Positions 1-31,315 of a DNA stretch of 64,000 bases are shown in pieces. The DNA is from Hemibagrus wyckioides (taxonomy: Eukaryota > Chordata > Actinopteri > Siluriformes > Bagridae). Location: positions 24,799,157 to 24,863,156 of the forward strand of contig NC_080718.1 of NCBI RefSeq assembly GCF_019097595.1. Reading direction: 5' to 3'. The notes below the pieces were generated by a model. It was not told the DNA's origin. It worked only from the letters and a program-made list of their open reading frames with translations, and did not search any database. Made by a program: the position numbers and the translations under genes. The first letter of the stretch is position 1. The number at the start of each line of letters is the position of its first letter.

Positions 1-213
1 CTAGTTAAACAAGACATTCCTGTACAGTATTGTCGCATATTCGCCTTTGTATTTCAAGCAAACCTACACAATAAAGGAGTGCTGTTATAACTGCTATGGG
101 TTGTTCATCTTGAAATCGGAAAGAAAGGTAAAGAAATACTCTTCCTTGTGTGTGCTGACACAAATATGATGACCTATATCACTGATAGACCATTGATTAA
201 TAATATTCCACGC
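1..213. other. intergenic, nothing recognised
   Basis: AT-rich sequence with no convincing reading frame, RNA gene or repeat that I can name. It ends at the TA target duplication of the Tc1-like element that follows. Confidence 0.4.
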
Positions 214-1655
214 ATATGTTTGTGCTCAAATGTTTGCATACCATGGGAGAATTACCATTCTTTAAAGAAAACCTGAGTGAGAAGGCAAAACAAATTTATT
301 TTATTGCTTATATGACTCAAGTTCATATGTAAGGCATAACAGAATTGCACAATCATCAAACAAACAAACAATTTGCCTATCTTTAGTTCTTAGTATCATG
401 TATTGCCCCCTTTTAGCATCAATGATGGCATGCAGTCTTCTGTAATAATTGTGCATGAGGTCCTTGATTCTCTCAAGTGGTATAGCTGCCCATTCTTCTC
501 GGCAAATTGCCTCCAGTTCCTGTACATTTTTTGGTTGAGTTGCACAAATTGCATGTTTATTTGAATTGAGTGAATGATATTGAGGTCAGGAGGCTGTGAT
601 ATCCACTCCAGAACTTTCACCTCTTTTTTGCTGTAGCCATTGAAGGGTCAACTTGGCCTTGTGCTGTGGATCATTGTCATTTTAGGATCATTTAAGAGCG
701 TCCCATGCGCAGCGTTCATGCTGTAGAATGCAAATTGTCTGCTAGTATTTTCTGTTAACGTGCTGTATTCATCTCGCCATCAATTTTGGCTAACTTCCCT
801 GTGCCACTGGAGCTCTCACAGCCCCAAAACATAAAAGATCCACCACCATGCTTTACAGTGTGACTAGTATGGTGTACTTTTCACCGTAGGCTGCTCTCCA
901 GACATAGAGCTTATGGTTGTGGTTTGACTAGTTGCAGTCTGGTGTACTGGAAGCAGGCCTTTTTGTCGCATGGGTGCAGTAATGGCTTTTTCCTGGCAAC
1001 TTGACCATGCAGGTCATTTGTGTTTAAGTACCTCCTTATTGTGCAACAACACCACTTTTTTCCAGAGCAGCCTGCATTTCTCTCGAAGTTGTTTGTGGGT
1101 TTTTCTTTGCATCCCGAACAATTCTTCTGGCAGTAATGGGTGAAATCTTTCTTGATCTACCTGACCACGGCTTACTATCAACAGAACCTCTTATTTTCCA
1201 CCTATTTATCCGATTTTGAACAGTACTGACTGGCATTATCAAGTGTTGAGATATCTTTTTGTATCCTTTTCCTGCTTTATAAAGTTAAACTTATTACACG
1301 GGTCCATTGGCAGTTCTTTTGTCTTCCCCATGGTGCAGTATCCAGCTAAGTCACTAACTACAATTGTCACAGGTGTGGAAACTTCCCTTTAATAGCCATT
1401 GAAACCTCTGTGTATCAACCTGTGTGTTTATAACGTGGCCAAACATTCAAGGAAATGTAAACTTTTGATCAGGGTTGTTTGGGTGAGTTCAGTTATCATT
1501 AGGTTTTAAAAGGGAGTCAAACAACTATGTGATAATTAATGTCTTCACATGATAACTATCCTTATATAAGAAAAAGAATCTTTTGCATTATCAGTCATAT
1601 TTTCCATATAAATGGCAATTCTTTCAGGGTATGCAGAATTTTGAGCACAACTGTA
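214..1655 (-). mobile_element. degenerate Tc1-like DNA transposon
   Basis: The ends are inverted and related: the left reads TGTTTGTGCTCAAA near 219 and the right, on the other strand, reads CAGTTGTGCTCAAA near 1653. Both continue into similar GCATACC...GAATTGCCATT-type subterminal sequence, and both are flanked by TA, the Tc1/mariner target. Minus-strand transposase remains include a helix-turn-helix/GRPRKIS-like part (about 1036-1242) and a C-terminal DDE-region part (about 396-620). These are separated by frameshifts and stops, so the copy is dead. Its 1.44-kb length suits a Tc1 element. Its ends differ from the CACTATATTGCC family seen elsewhere in the window, so it is a second Tc1 lineage. 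Confidence 0.8.
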
Positions 1656-2998
1656 CATAGATTACAATTTCATATTTGAAACAGAAACAGCTCTTTCGAG
1701 GCCTCAATATAGTGCGTACTTACAGGAAGAAACTGGGAATGTGAGCCATTTTATTCTGGATACCAGCAACTAAAGTAGATCGCTGAGCTAACAGAATCAA
1801 TTACAATGGGTGATATTGAATTTCTTACAAAATAAAAAATGAGAGAACTTTGAAACAGGGGATTTGGTTCATCTGAAGCATAATAAACACCCTTAAGTAT
1901 AGTAAACAGTAGCTTTGGACATGCTACAGTATATATCCTTTACCCAAAGGAGGCCACAGTGATATTATCATAACTTGTGTTACATGTAGTTCATACTGAC
2001 ACTTAATAGGTTGGGAGTAATAGTTTAATTTACTATCACACTCATATAGTAGTTCCAAGATCTGAGCTGAAACAGCTCCAAATGTAGTCATGTCTAAGAA
2101 CATCGGCTTGGGTTAAATGTCTTGTTTATAAGATCTGGTTTACAATTTCCTGATAAGCTTTTAAGGTACATAAAAAGCCATATCTATACTCTCGTTGCTA
2201 GTGTATTTGACGTGGGCTGTCTTTTCCTACAAACAACTAACTTTCTTGAAATCACATGACACAACTGAAAATGAAACGGTTTTCTCGTATTGTTTCACTA
2301 CCAAAAGTCTGCATGTACTTTGCTTCATGTAACCAAATAAATATCCGGCCGAGACTGCAACTTGTGATGGAAAATGTAATTTTCAAAAACAAAATTTTGT
2401 TCTTCCCTTTTCTTAAAAAATAATTTTCTTGTATTATACTGTATCTTTCACTCTGTGTTATCAGAAGTGCTTAAAGAAGAAGAAAAAGTCGATGATGTCC
2501 ACCCGGAGCTCTCAAACTTTCTGTGCACTTGACCCCAAACGTTAATAAATTAATGAATTATGAATTTTCTGGGATTCCCAGGTTTTGACTACCAGATTTT
2601 AGATTTATACCTGTAAAGATTGGTTTACTTGATCTGTTCTTCTGTTTTATTTCTTCTTCTTAGTTCTTTCCACTGACTCAGAGTCACTTATATGATAAAG
2701 AAATTTGTCCATTTTTATCGCTATCACTCCTACGCTAGTAAGAACAACAATAACAATAAAACAATTATAAAAACAGCAAAATAGCATGAAGAGTCTTCAT
2801 TTACATGTGATTTGTTTCAATGTGACTCCCAGAACCATCCCAGCCAACAAAAACTCTCTACATAGTTAGAGTGATATTTGTAATATTAATCTATAAAACA
2901 AATGAATAAAACAGAAAGAGACGATTGTGCATTTCTTTTGTAAATCAAGTGACTCCACATGATTTTTAAGCCCTATTTTGGGAATCTCTGATGTGCAA
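1656..2998. other. intergenic, nothing recognised
   Basis: About 1.3 kb of AT-rich sequence. I saw no long frame with coding character, no obvious tandem repeat and no recognisable transposon end. Confidence 0.4.
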
Positions 2999-3273
2999 TA
3001 TACACTATAATGGCAAAAGTTTTGGGACTTCTGAGTTGTCCTGCCCTTTGCAGCTATAACAGCTTCAACTCTTCTGGGAAGGCTTTCCACAAGGTTTAGG
3101 AGTGTGTTTATGGGAATTTTTGACCATTCCCCTATAAGCACATTCGTGAGGTCAGTCACTGATGTTGGACGAGAAGGTCTGGCTCACAGTCTCCGCTCTA
3201 ATTCATCCCAAAGGTGTTCTATCAGGTTAAGGTCAGGACTTTGTGAAGTTCCTCCACACCAAACTCACTCATC
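2999..3273 (-). mobile_element. truncated Tc1-like transposon fragment
   Basis: The + strand begins with CACTATAATGGCAAAAGTTT, a variant of the CACTATATTGCCAAAAGT terminus. The sequence then reads, on the minus strand, as the C-terminal end of a Tc1 transposase (a stretch ending in [18 protein letters not shown]). Homology stops near 3273, upstream of the catalytic region, and the other terminus is missing. It is a one-ended remnant of the family represented intact at 13081-14328. Confidence 0.8.
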
Positions 3274-3529
3274 TATCAACCACCATCTACTACCAGGAAA
3301 CTATCTGCAATATCGAGGGGAAGATGGAAATCCAGTTCCAATAAAACCTTGAGGAAATCCACACTGACACAGTGAGAACACACAGAACCCAAGATCTCAG
3401 GATCACACCTTGGACCATGGGACGATGTTAATATATACATACATTTCCTTACATGATTTGTCATCTGTTTCTCATAATTTAAAATAAAAAATTATTAAAA
3501 AATTGCCATGTTTTATTGTCTATAGCTGG

Positions 3530-3620
3530 GAGATGTGCAAAGTAAGAATTTCATTGTATGCTCTAAACCGTTGTGTTTTCACTGTGCATATGACAATAAA
3601 CCTCTTGAATCTTGAATTTT
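3530..3620 (+). repeat. SINE/LINE-like 3' tail remnant
   Basis: The stretch reads like the common teleost retroposon tail: AAGAATTTCATTGTATG, then CATATGACAATAAACC and a CTTGAATCTTGAAT end. Similar tail motifs recur near 30916-30975 and, inverted, near 6861-6950. The family was not assigned. Confidence 0.45.
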
Positions 3621-3780
3621 GTTGTTGTCAGCCTCCACGTGACATGTTTCCCTCTAATGACTCTCACTTGCCATTTACAGATACACTTTTCACTTCCTGT
3701 AAGCACAGGATACACGTAGTAATGCTCTAGCATGGAAAAACACTGTAAACCACAGCTGTAAAGAAAAGAAAAAGCAACAT
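3620..3780 (+). repeat. diverged local duplicate, copy 1
   Basis: A stretch running from TGTTGTTGTCAGCCT to AACCACAGCTGTAAAGAAAA has a diverged direct-repeat partner at 4752-4905. Shared blocks include ACTTCCTGTAA/ATTTCCTGTAA, CAGGATACAC/CAGGTTACAC and ACCACAGCTGTAAAGAAAA. It could be a dispersed repeat or a local duplication; no coding potential was seen. Confidence 0.5.
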
Positions 3781-4018
3781 CCTAAACCACCCCTAACCCT
3801 CAGCTAAGAAGAAAAGAATAGGCCCAGGTGAACTTTTTCTACCTGACTGCTGATGGATTGGTGAAATGTGCTTTATCTTTTGCACCCAGCGTACATTTTG
3901 GTAAAAAGAGAGGCAGAAATTACATCCTGTTTCTCAACCTTGGTGTGGGTATACTACATTATATTGTTGAACTAAAGCAAAGGCTTTATACATGAGGCTC
4001 CAGTTCTGCTGATTGTAT

Positions 4019-4049
<31 letters not shown>

Positions 4050-4189
4050 ACATAAATAGCTTGTATACTATGTTTAAAGTAATTGCAACAGCACTTACAC
4101 ATTCATAGACTGAAATATAACTCTACCATGCTCATGTTTAATTCTAAAATATTATTGGAGTTAATGAATTTTCTCTAGCAGCAGCCCTG
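3781..4189. other. intergenic with a short CA microsatellite
   Basis: Non-coding AT-rich sequence containing a (CA)n run at about 4019-4043. Nothing else was recognised. Confidence 0.5.
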
Positions 4190-4394
4190 ACAGTATTGTA
4201 TCGTCTCAGGGAGTTTTTTGTCTTTGCCAACAATGCCTCTGGTTTGCTCATTAGGGGTATATATGAATTAATATTAATTTAGACTTTGCCATTTTTATTT
4301 TACCTATTCATATTTCTGTAAAGCTGCTTTGAGACGATGCCTATTGTTAAAATCACTACACGCATAAAACCAAATTGAATTGAATTGAATTGTG
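4190..4394 (+). repeat. dispersed teleost repeat (AAGCTGCTTTGAGACGATG type)
   Basis: It carries the block CTGTAAAGCTGCTTTGAGAC followed by a short-period AATTG tail (GAATTGAATTGAATTG). Related copies lie at about 5830-5956, 15240-15522 and, inverted, 46670-46960, with a degraded one near 54710-54900. The function and exact family are unknown to me; the repeated tail suggests a retroposon or MITE 3' end. Confidence 0.6.
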
Positions 4395-4751
4395 CTGGCA
4401 GTCATTTGATGCACAGGTTTATATTAATGCACTCTGTCCTCATTTCTGTATTAATAACAACAACAACAACAACAAAAAAAGACAGAGAAATTATCTGTGA
4501 CAAATAGAGATACTGGATATTTTAGCTGCGATAACAGAAGTGATAACCAGAAGATGTTTCATGGTTATAAAGATTGCAATTATTTGCAAAGTGATGTTGT
4601 GTAAGAGGAATAAAACACATGATGGTGTGTGATGGTGTGCGATTTCCTACAGCATGATGTCATGCTTCATTTTACACTTAACAACTCCTATTATATTACA
4701 ACAAGAATTCATCTCAAGCCTAAAATTTGTTACAAAACCTTTAGTCCTAGT

Positions 4752-4905
4752 ACCTGTTGTTGTTAGCCTGCACACTGCGACAATGAACCTCTGAGATGCT
4801 TGCTTGCAATTTTGATTTCCTGTAAATGCAGGTTACACCTTGCACCTGCTCCAGCATAGAAAAACACACAGCTCTAAACCACAGCTGTAAAGAAAATAAC
4901 ATACT
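4752..4905 (+). repeat. diverged local duplicate, copy 2
   Basis: Partner of the stretch at 3620-3780, sharing the TGTTGTTGTTAGCCT start and the AACCACAGCTGTAAAGAAAA end with considerable divergence between. Confidence 0.5.
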
Positions 4906-5036
4906 CTCCATTAGTGAAATCTGTAACACCAGCATAGAACCAACTCATGATACCAAATAACACATCGGAAGAACCTAAAACATGCAGAGAACAAATTCTG
5001 GGTTGTATGAAAACTCTTTATAAATGTATTAGTATC

Positions 5037-5039
5037 CAT

Positions 5040-5094
<55 letters not shown>
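5037..5094. repeat. (TTTA)n microsatellite
   Basis: Uninterrupted tetranucleotide run of about 14 units. Confidence 0.95.
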
Positions 5095-5324
5095 GGAACA
5101 CATTCTATTCACAAGATCCATAAAGCCAGTAATGTTAGTGTGTGATCGATCCGGAATAATAGAAATACTATAACAGCATGCACTGTCATGTTTTATTCCT
5201 GACACAAACAGACATTTTGCGTTCCATGAAAGAATGGTCATCTCTCTGTTAAGGTCATCTCCCTTAATTTTTTTTTATATAATATTATGCCATATATAAT
5301 ATGGTTAATACCCAGCTTCACTGT

Positions 5325-6001
5325 ATTGCAAAAAGTTTTGGGATGTCTGCCTTTACATGCACATGAACTTTAATGAGATCCCATTCTTAATCCATAGGGT
5401 TTATTATGGAGTTGGCCCGCCCTTTACGGCTATAACAGCTCTTAGTCTTCTGGAAAGGCTTTCCACAAGGTTTAGGGGTGTGTCTGTGGGAATTTTTGAT
5501 CATTCCACTAGAAGAAGAGCATTTGTGAGGTCAGGCACTGATGTTGGACGAGAAGGTCTGGCTCGCAGTCTCCGTTCTAATTCATCCTAAAGGTGTTCTA
5601 TCAGGGTCGAGGTCATGACTCTGTGCGGGTCAGTCAAGTTCCTACCCAGCAAACATTTACGTGGCCTGTTCCCAACTGCTTCCACTTTGTTACAATACCA
5701 CTTATAGTTGACCTTGGAATATTTGGCAGTTAGGAAATTTCACAATGGACTTATGTTGTGCTTGATGTTATACACCTGTGGCCCTGGAAGTGATTGAAAC
5801 ACCTGAATTCAATGATTTGAGTTTAAAATAGGGATAAAATTGTGACTTAACTTTAAACTTTATACTTTTTTTCCTATGTTTCTATACTTCTGTAAAGCTG
5901 CTTTGAGACAGTGTCCATTGTTAAAAGTGCTATACAACAAAATTGAATTAAAAAATTGAACATTTGTAGGGGGGGTCCCAAAACTTTTGGCAATATAGTG
6001 T
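5325..6001 (-). mobile_element. internally deleted Tc1-like element with inserted repeat
   Basis: The left part (about 5325-5643) matches the C-terminal transposase region of the CACTATATTGCC Tc1 family in minus orientation. The right end (about 5968-6001) is the terminus AAAACTTTTGGCAATATAGTG. Between them the transposase is missing and replaced by unrelated sequence, including a copy of the AAGCTGCTTTGAGACAGTG dispersed repeat (about 5830-5956). The copy is a non-autonomous relic. Confidence 0.75.
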
Positions 6002-6783
6002 ATTTCATGCTTGAGAACTGTGTCATAATGTCTAGGAATTTTGCTTATAACACGACAAATTACTAGAATTTATTTATTTATTTGTTTGTTTATTTATTGT
6101 TCGCTTGTGCGTGTGTGTCTTCCTGTGGATTTTAATGAAATGTCAGACTCAAAATGAGAACCTTTACATTTTAAATGAGCATAAACTCAATGCGTTTGTA
6201 AAGTTATAAACTTTTTCCCCCCTACTTTATTTGATGTATTTTTCTGAACTTCCAGAAATTTCTGACCTGACATGATACTAGTGACCTCTCTAAAGCCGTC
6301 TCTAATGCCCTCTATCGGAGAAAAGGATAAACTCTGACAGGACACACTATTACACAATACTGTACAGTTCACAACTACACGTTTCCTGTGTTAGCAGATA
6401 TAGTGATATAGTGTGTGTACTGTTTTTCTCATACTATACAGTACTGTAGTATGTAGGTTTGATTGAATAACGCTTGAATAAGTCTTTTCACTTCATCTGG
6501 ACTGAACCATAGCAGAAGGAGGAGTGGATTTGGCAATAAATTATTTTAACCATAAATGACCTTCTTTTTTTTTTTTAAGTAGTCTTTTTTGCCAGAATCC
6601 TATTTTTGAAAGCCATCAGATGTATTTATTTTAACTCTAGTGTTTGTCAATTATTTTGGTCCATTAACACAGAGCATCACCTTATAATACAAATAAATAC
6701 ATGTAAATGTTCATTATAGTCATTTTGCTTATTGGCAAATGCGTGTGTGTGTATAGATGGGACATTTAATAACATCACCTTGA
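6002..6783. other. intergenic, AT-rich
   Basis: No coding or mobile feature recognised; short TTTA/TTTG-rich runs occur near 6068-6095. Confidence 0.4.
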
Positions 6784-6788
6784 TAAAT

Positions 6789-6860
6789 CTACTACTACTA
6801 CTACTACTACTAGAATAGAATAGAATAGAATAGAATAGAATAGAATAGAATAGAATAGAA
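6789..6860. repeat. (CTA)n then (TAGAA)n microsatellite
   Basis: About 7 CTA units pass directly into about 10 TAGAA pentamers. The following 6861-6950 carries an inverted retroposon-like tail (AAACTGTATTGTCATTGCAC). Confidence 0.9.
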
Positions 6861-7029
6861 TAAACTGTATTGTCATTGCACACAGGGAGTACAACAAATC
6901 TGTGGGTGCTCTTCTCAACAACAGTGCACTGAAATAGAATACAATGAAGAGCATAGCAACTTTTTAAAGAAATACAAAATACACTTAACCGTACAAGTGG
7001 AATTTCTATGAACATTATACAAATCTAAC

Positions 7030-7290
7030 CCAAAAAACTATTACCACTACTATTACTAGCAATACTACTATTACTACTATTACCACCACTACTACTACTA
7101 CTACTACTATTACTACTATTACCACCACTACTACTACTACTACTATTACTACTATTACCACCACTACTACTACTACTACTATTACTACTATTACCACCAC
7201 TACTACTACTATTACTACTATTACCACTACTACTATTACTACTATTACTACTACTACTATTACTATTACTACTATTACTACTACTAAGAA
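7030..7290. repeat. compound (ACT)/(ATT)/(ACC) trinucleotide array
   Basis: About 250 bp of triplets mixing CTA/ACT, ATT and CCA units with an approximately 45-bp higher-order motif (ACTATTACCACC followed by several ACTs). It is low complexity and not coding. Confidence 0.9.
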
Positions 7291-7549
7291 GACGAAGAAG
7301 AAGGAAGGAAAAGTTATATATTTTTTTTAATCTAAGAAGAAAGAAAAGGCAAGTTTATATAAACCCAAACATGAGATAAAATGTAGATAGTGCAGTATGA
7401 TATAATGGATTTGTTTATTTATGTAAATTTGACACCTCTTTAAATGTTTGACCCAAGCACATAAAATGTGGAGAATAATTTTGTGGTAAAATGTAGGTGT
7501 TTAAAGAGGCCCATAAGTGTTATGAGCTCACTCTTGTTCTCTAATGCAC
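7291..7549. other. intergenic, nothing recognised
   Basis: AT-rich, with a short purine run (GAAGAAGGAAGGAAAAG) near 7295. No other feature. Confidence 0.35.
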
Positions 7550-7703
7550 ATTGTCCCAGTCCTGGTCGTGTTCTCTGCTCTAACACACCTGATTCACACA
7601 CTGCTCAGCACCTTAGTAACACCTCTTCCTGTGTTGGTGGGTGTGTTAGAGCTGGGGAAATTCTACACTTTGCACGACAGGGGGTCCTCCAGGACCACGG
7701 GTA
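7550..7703. repeat. MITE-like interspersed repeat
   Basis: It contains GCTCTAACACACCTGATTCA near 7578 and, in inverted sense, GTGTTAGAGCTGG near 7643, then GACAGGGGGTCCTCCAGGACC near the end. This inverted layout is typical of a widespread short teleost repeat in which a palindromic CTAACACACCTGATTC block is flanked by CTCCAGGACC-type ends. No protein is encoded. Confidence 0.5.
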
Positions 7704-8450
7704 AGAAGTTTAATAATGTAAATGTAAAATAAGGACACTAGATGGCGTTATTGTGAAAGTGTGTACCACAAAATCGCCTTCCCTACTATACAAATGGCCT
7801 AATTTAATAGGAAACGGATTCTTCGTGCTATCAAAACATCTTATGGTTTTTGTTCTAATACAGTAGAGCCTTTCATCTCGCAAAATGACGCTTGAATGAA
7901 TGTTGTTTTATCATAGGATTTTAAAACGAAAGCTTTTGCTAGAAAGTCTACGATTACACTGCATATTTACAGGATACCATGCTTTACAATGGAGTACCAT
8001 AATTTACATTTTTATCATATTATAGCTTCTGAACAGATGTTCACATAAACCAAAGCTCACATCAGGTCTAATAATATGATTGGAGAGGATTCAAAGTTCA
8101 TTTTGTTCAACAAAAATTGATTTTGTTGTTTTCCCACAGTTTGCTTATAGCTGATTATAGGCTAAACGGATGAATTAGGCTAAGCATCTTGTAACATCAT
8201 TAGAACTGCACTGAAATGAAAAGAAATAACGCTGAATTAGGTCAGGTGGAACAATATACTGTAACTTGCTTTGTTCACTAACCTTATGTTACTAAAGATT
8301 CAGTGGATCTGCTTTGGAGAAATAGCATGAATTAATTCATGTAACATAATAAGCAGGTGTGTTCAGCATCAAAGTGGAAGCTGACCACAAAAGGTTTGAA
8401 GTAAAAAAAGTATAAGATATAATGTATATAGTGAGAATATAGCCACTGAT
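7704..8450. other. intergenic, nothing recognised
   Basis: Unique-looking AT-rich DNA without a convincing reading frame or tandem repeat. Confidence 0.35.
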
Positions 8451-8915
8451 ATTGCCAAAAGTTTTGGGACACCCCATCCAAATCATTGAATTCAGGTGTT
8501 GTTTTTCAGGGTTTGGGCTTGGCCTCTTAGTTCCAGTGAAAGGAACTCTTATGTATGTTTCAACATACCAAGACATTTTGGATAATTTCATGCTCCTAAA
8601 GGCGTTCTATCAGGTTGAGGTCAGGACTCTGTGCAGGCTGGTCATGTTCCTCCACACCAAACTCGCTCATCCATGTCTTTATGGACCTTGCTTTGTGCAC
8701 TGGTGTGCAGTCATGTTGGAAGAGGAAGGGGTCATCCCCAAACTGACCCCACAAAGTTTGGAGCATGAAATTGTCCAAAATGTCTTGGTATGAAGCTGAA
8801 GCATTAAGAGTTCCTTTCACTAGAACTAAAGGTTCAAGCCCAACCCCTGAAAAACAACAGCTGAATTCAATGATTTGGAGGGGTGACCCAAAACTTTTGG
8901 CAATATAGTGTATAC
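8451..8915. mobile_element. fold-back Tc1-like derivative
   Basis: Both ends carry ATATTGCCAAAAGTTTTGGG in opposite orientation, next to ATATAG/TATACAC flanks. About 145 bp of the left arm (8451-8595), which includes a transposase segment read on the + strand (GLGL...VKGTL...YQDILDN), is nearly the reverse complement of 8765-8912. The middle (8596-8820) encodes, on the minus strand, a transposase piece spanning the second catalytic Asp context ([17 protein letters not shown]). It is therefore an inverted-duplicated, non-autonomous Tc1 relic able to fold into a long hairpin. Confidence 0.8.
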
Positions 8916-9177
8916 AGATATACTAGACTTCGATACAGATATTAAGCGCTACTGTAACAATAGAGGCATAAAGTTAGTTCAAATCAAGCAAGTATGTTTA
9001 TAACATTATCATTTTCAAATGATCAAATGTGTCATTCAGTATGGTTTATCGGTGGCGTGCCATGCTTCTTAAGGGCAGATGTGATGATTTTCAGAAATAC
9101 ATCATATAATTCAAGCTCAATTTGAGAAACAAGAAGGTTTTTTTTTATTTATTATTTTAATAATTTCGTTCACATTG
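8916..9177. other. intergenic upstream of slc18a2 promoter
   Basis: AT-rich until about 9170, with no feature recognised. It then switches abruptly to CpG-rich sequence. Confidence 0.4.
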
Positions 9178-9427
9178 CAGGTATCAGATAAGCGCCTACG
9201 CAATGCACGCGTGTTAACGTGTTCAGTGCGCTTGTTATTCACTTGCACGCGCGCAGATTCATTCGTTCCTGCGCCCGCGCGCACACCCGCTTCTCTGTGC
9301 CGTGACGTCACGAGCGGCCACAGCAGCGGCAGTCCGGTGAGTGAACCGGTCTGTGTCCAGCGTGCTTTTCCCTCCCGCTCTTCACCGCGAAACACCTCAC
9401 CGACTGCGGGCTTCATGTGCATTTAAG
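9178..9427 (+). promoter_or_regulatory. slc18a2: slc18a2 promoter / CpG-rich first-exon region with CRE
   Basis: A sharply bounded CpG-rich block in otherwise AT-rich DNA lies immediately upstream of the first coding exon. It contains a perfect palindromic cAMP response element TGACGTCA at 9303-9310 and GC-rich stretches, but no TATA box that I can see. Mammalian SLC18A2 promoters are described as TATA-less and GC-rich with a CRE, so the architecture agrees with the family. Two strong splice donors are visible, CCG|GTGAGT at 9336/9337 and AAG|GTGAGA at 9427/9428, either of which could end the non-coding exon 1. The transcription start is not resolvable from sequence alone. Confidence 0.65.
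9340..9427 (+). other. slc18a2: slc18a2 non-coding exon 1 (start approximate)
   Basis: Inferred because the first coding exon begins with an acceptor (CTCCACAG|AGATCC at 9836/9837), so an upstream 5' UTR exon is required. The donor AAG|GTGAGA at 9427/9428 is the best downstream candidate if transcription starts soon after the CRE. The start is a guess, and the alternative donor at 9336 remains possible. Confidence 0.45.
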
Positions 9428-9616
9428 GTGAGATCAGACTGCAGACCGATCTGAGGATGAAACACCGAGCGCGAGCGAATTAAGGACGAGGTTCTCCTTA
9501 GAGCTTTAATATATCGTTGTTATAATATTTTTGCATTATAACGTTGCAGATTAGATTTGAGTCGGAATGAACACAAAATCGTTTTAGTTCTTTCTATTTT
9601 GGCAAGTCTGTCTATT

Positions 9617-9752
9617 ATTATTATTGTTGTTGTTGTTGTTGTTGTTGTTTTTATTATTAATACTTTTATTAACAGTAATAGTATCATCATTATTGTTGTA
9701 AAATTAACTCAAAATATAGAATGAATCCATTTAATTTCTTCTTCTTCTTCTT

Positions 9753-9827
<75 letters not shown>

Positions 9828-9828
9828 T
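9617..9828. repeat. (TTG)n, (TTC)n and (TTA)n runs at the exon 2 acceptor
   Basis: Within intron 1 there is a TTG run at about 9620-9648, then about 14 TTC units (9737-9780) joined to about 16 TTA units (9781-9828). The last run ends only 8 bases before the acceptor AG of exon 2, so the polypyrimidine tract of this acceptor is itself microsatellite. Confidence 0.9.
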
Positions 9829-9940
9829 CTCCACAGAGATCCAGGTGGTTCCTAACCACTTCTTTCTTCAGCACAGGACACATCTCCCTCTCCATCGTTT
9901 TTTTTTTATACCCCTCTCCTCTCTTTTGGATGTCATTACG

Positions 9941-31315
<21,375 letters not shown>

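Noticed and set aside
7015..7227. Val/Ile-rich frame
   Set aside because: Translation of the trinucleotide array at 7030-7290.
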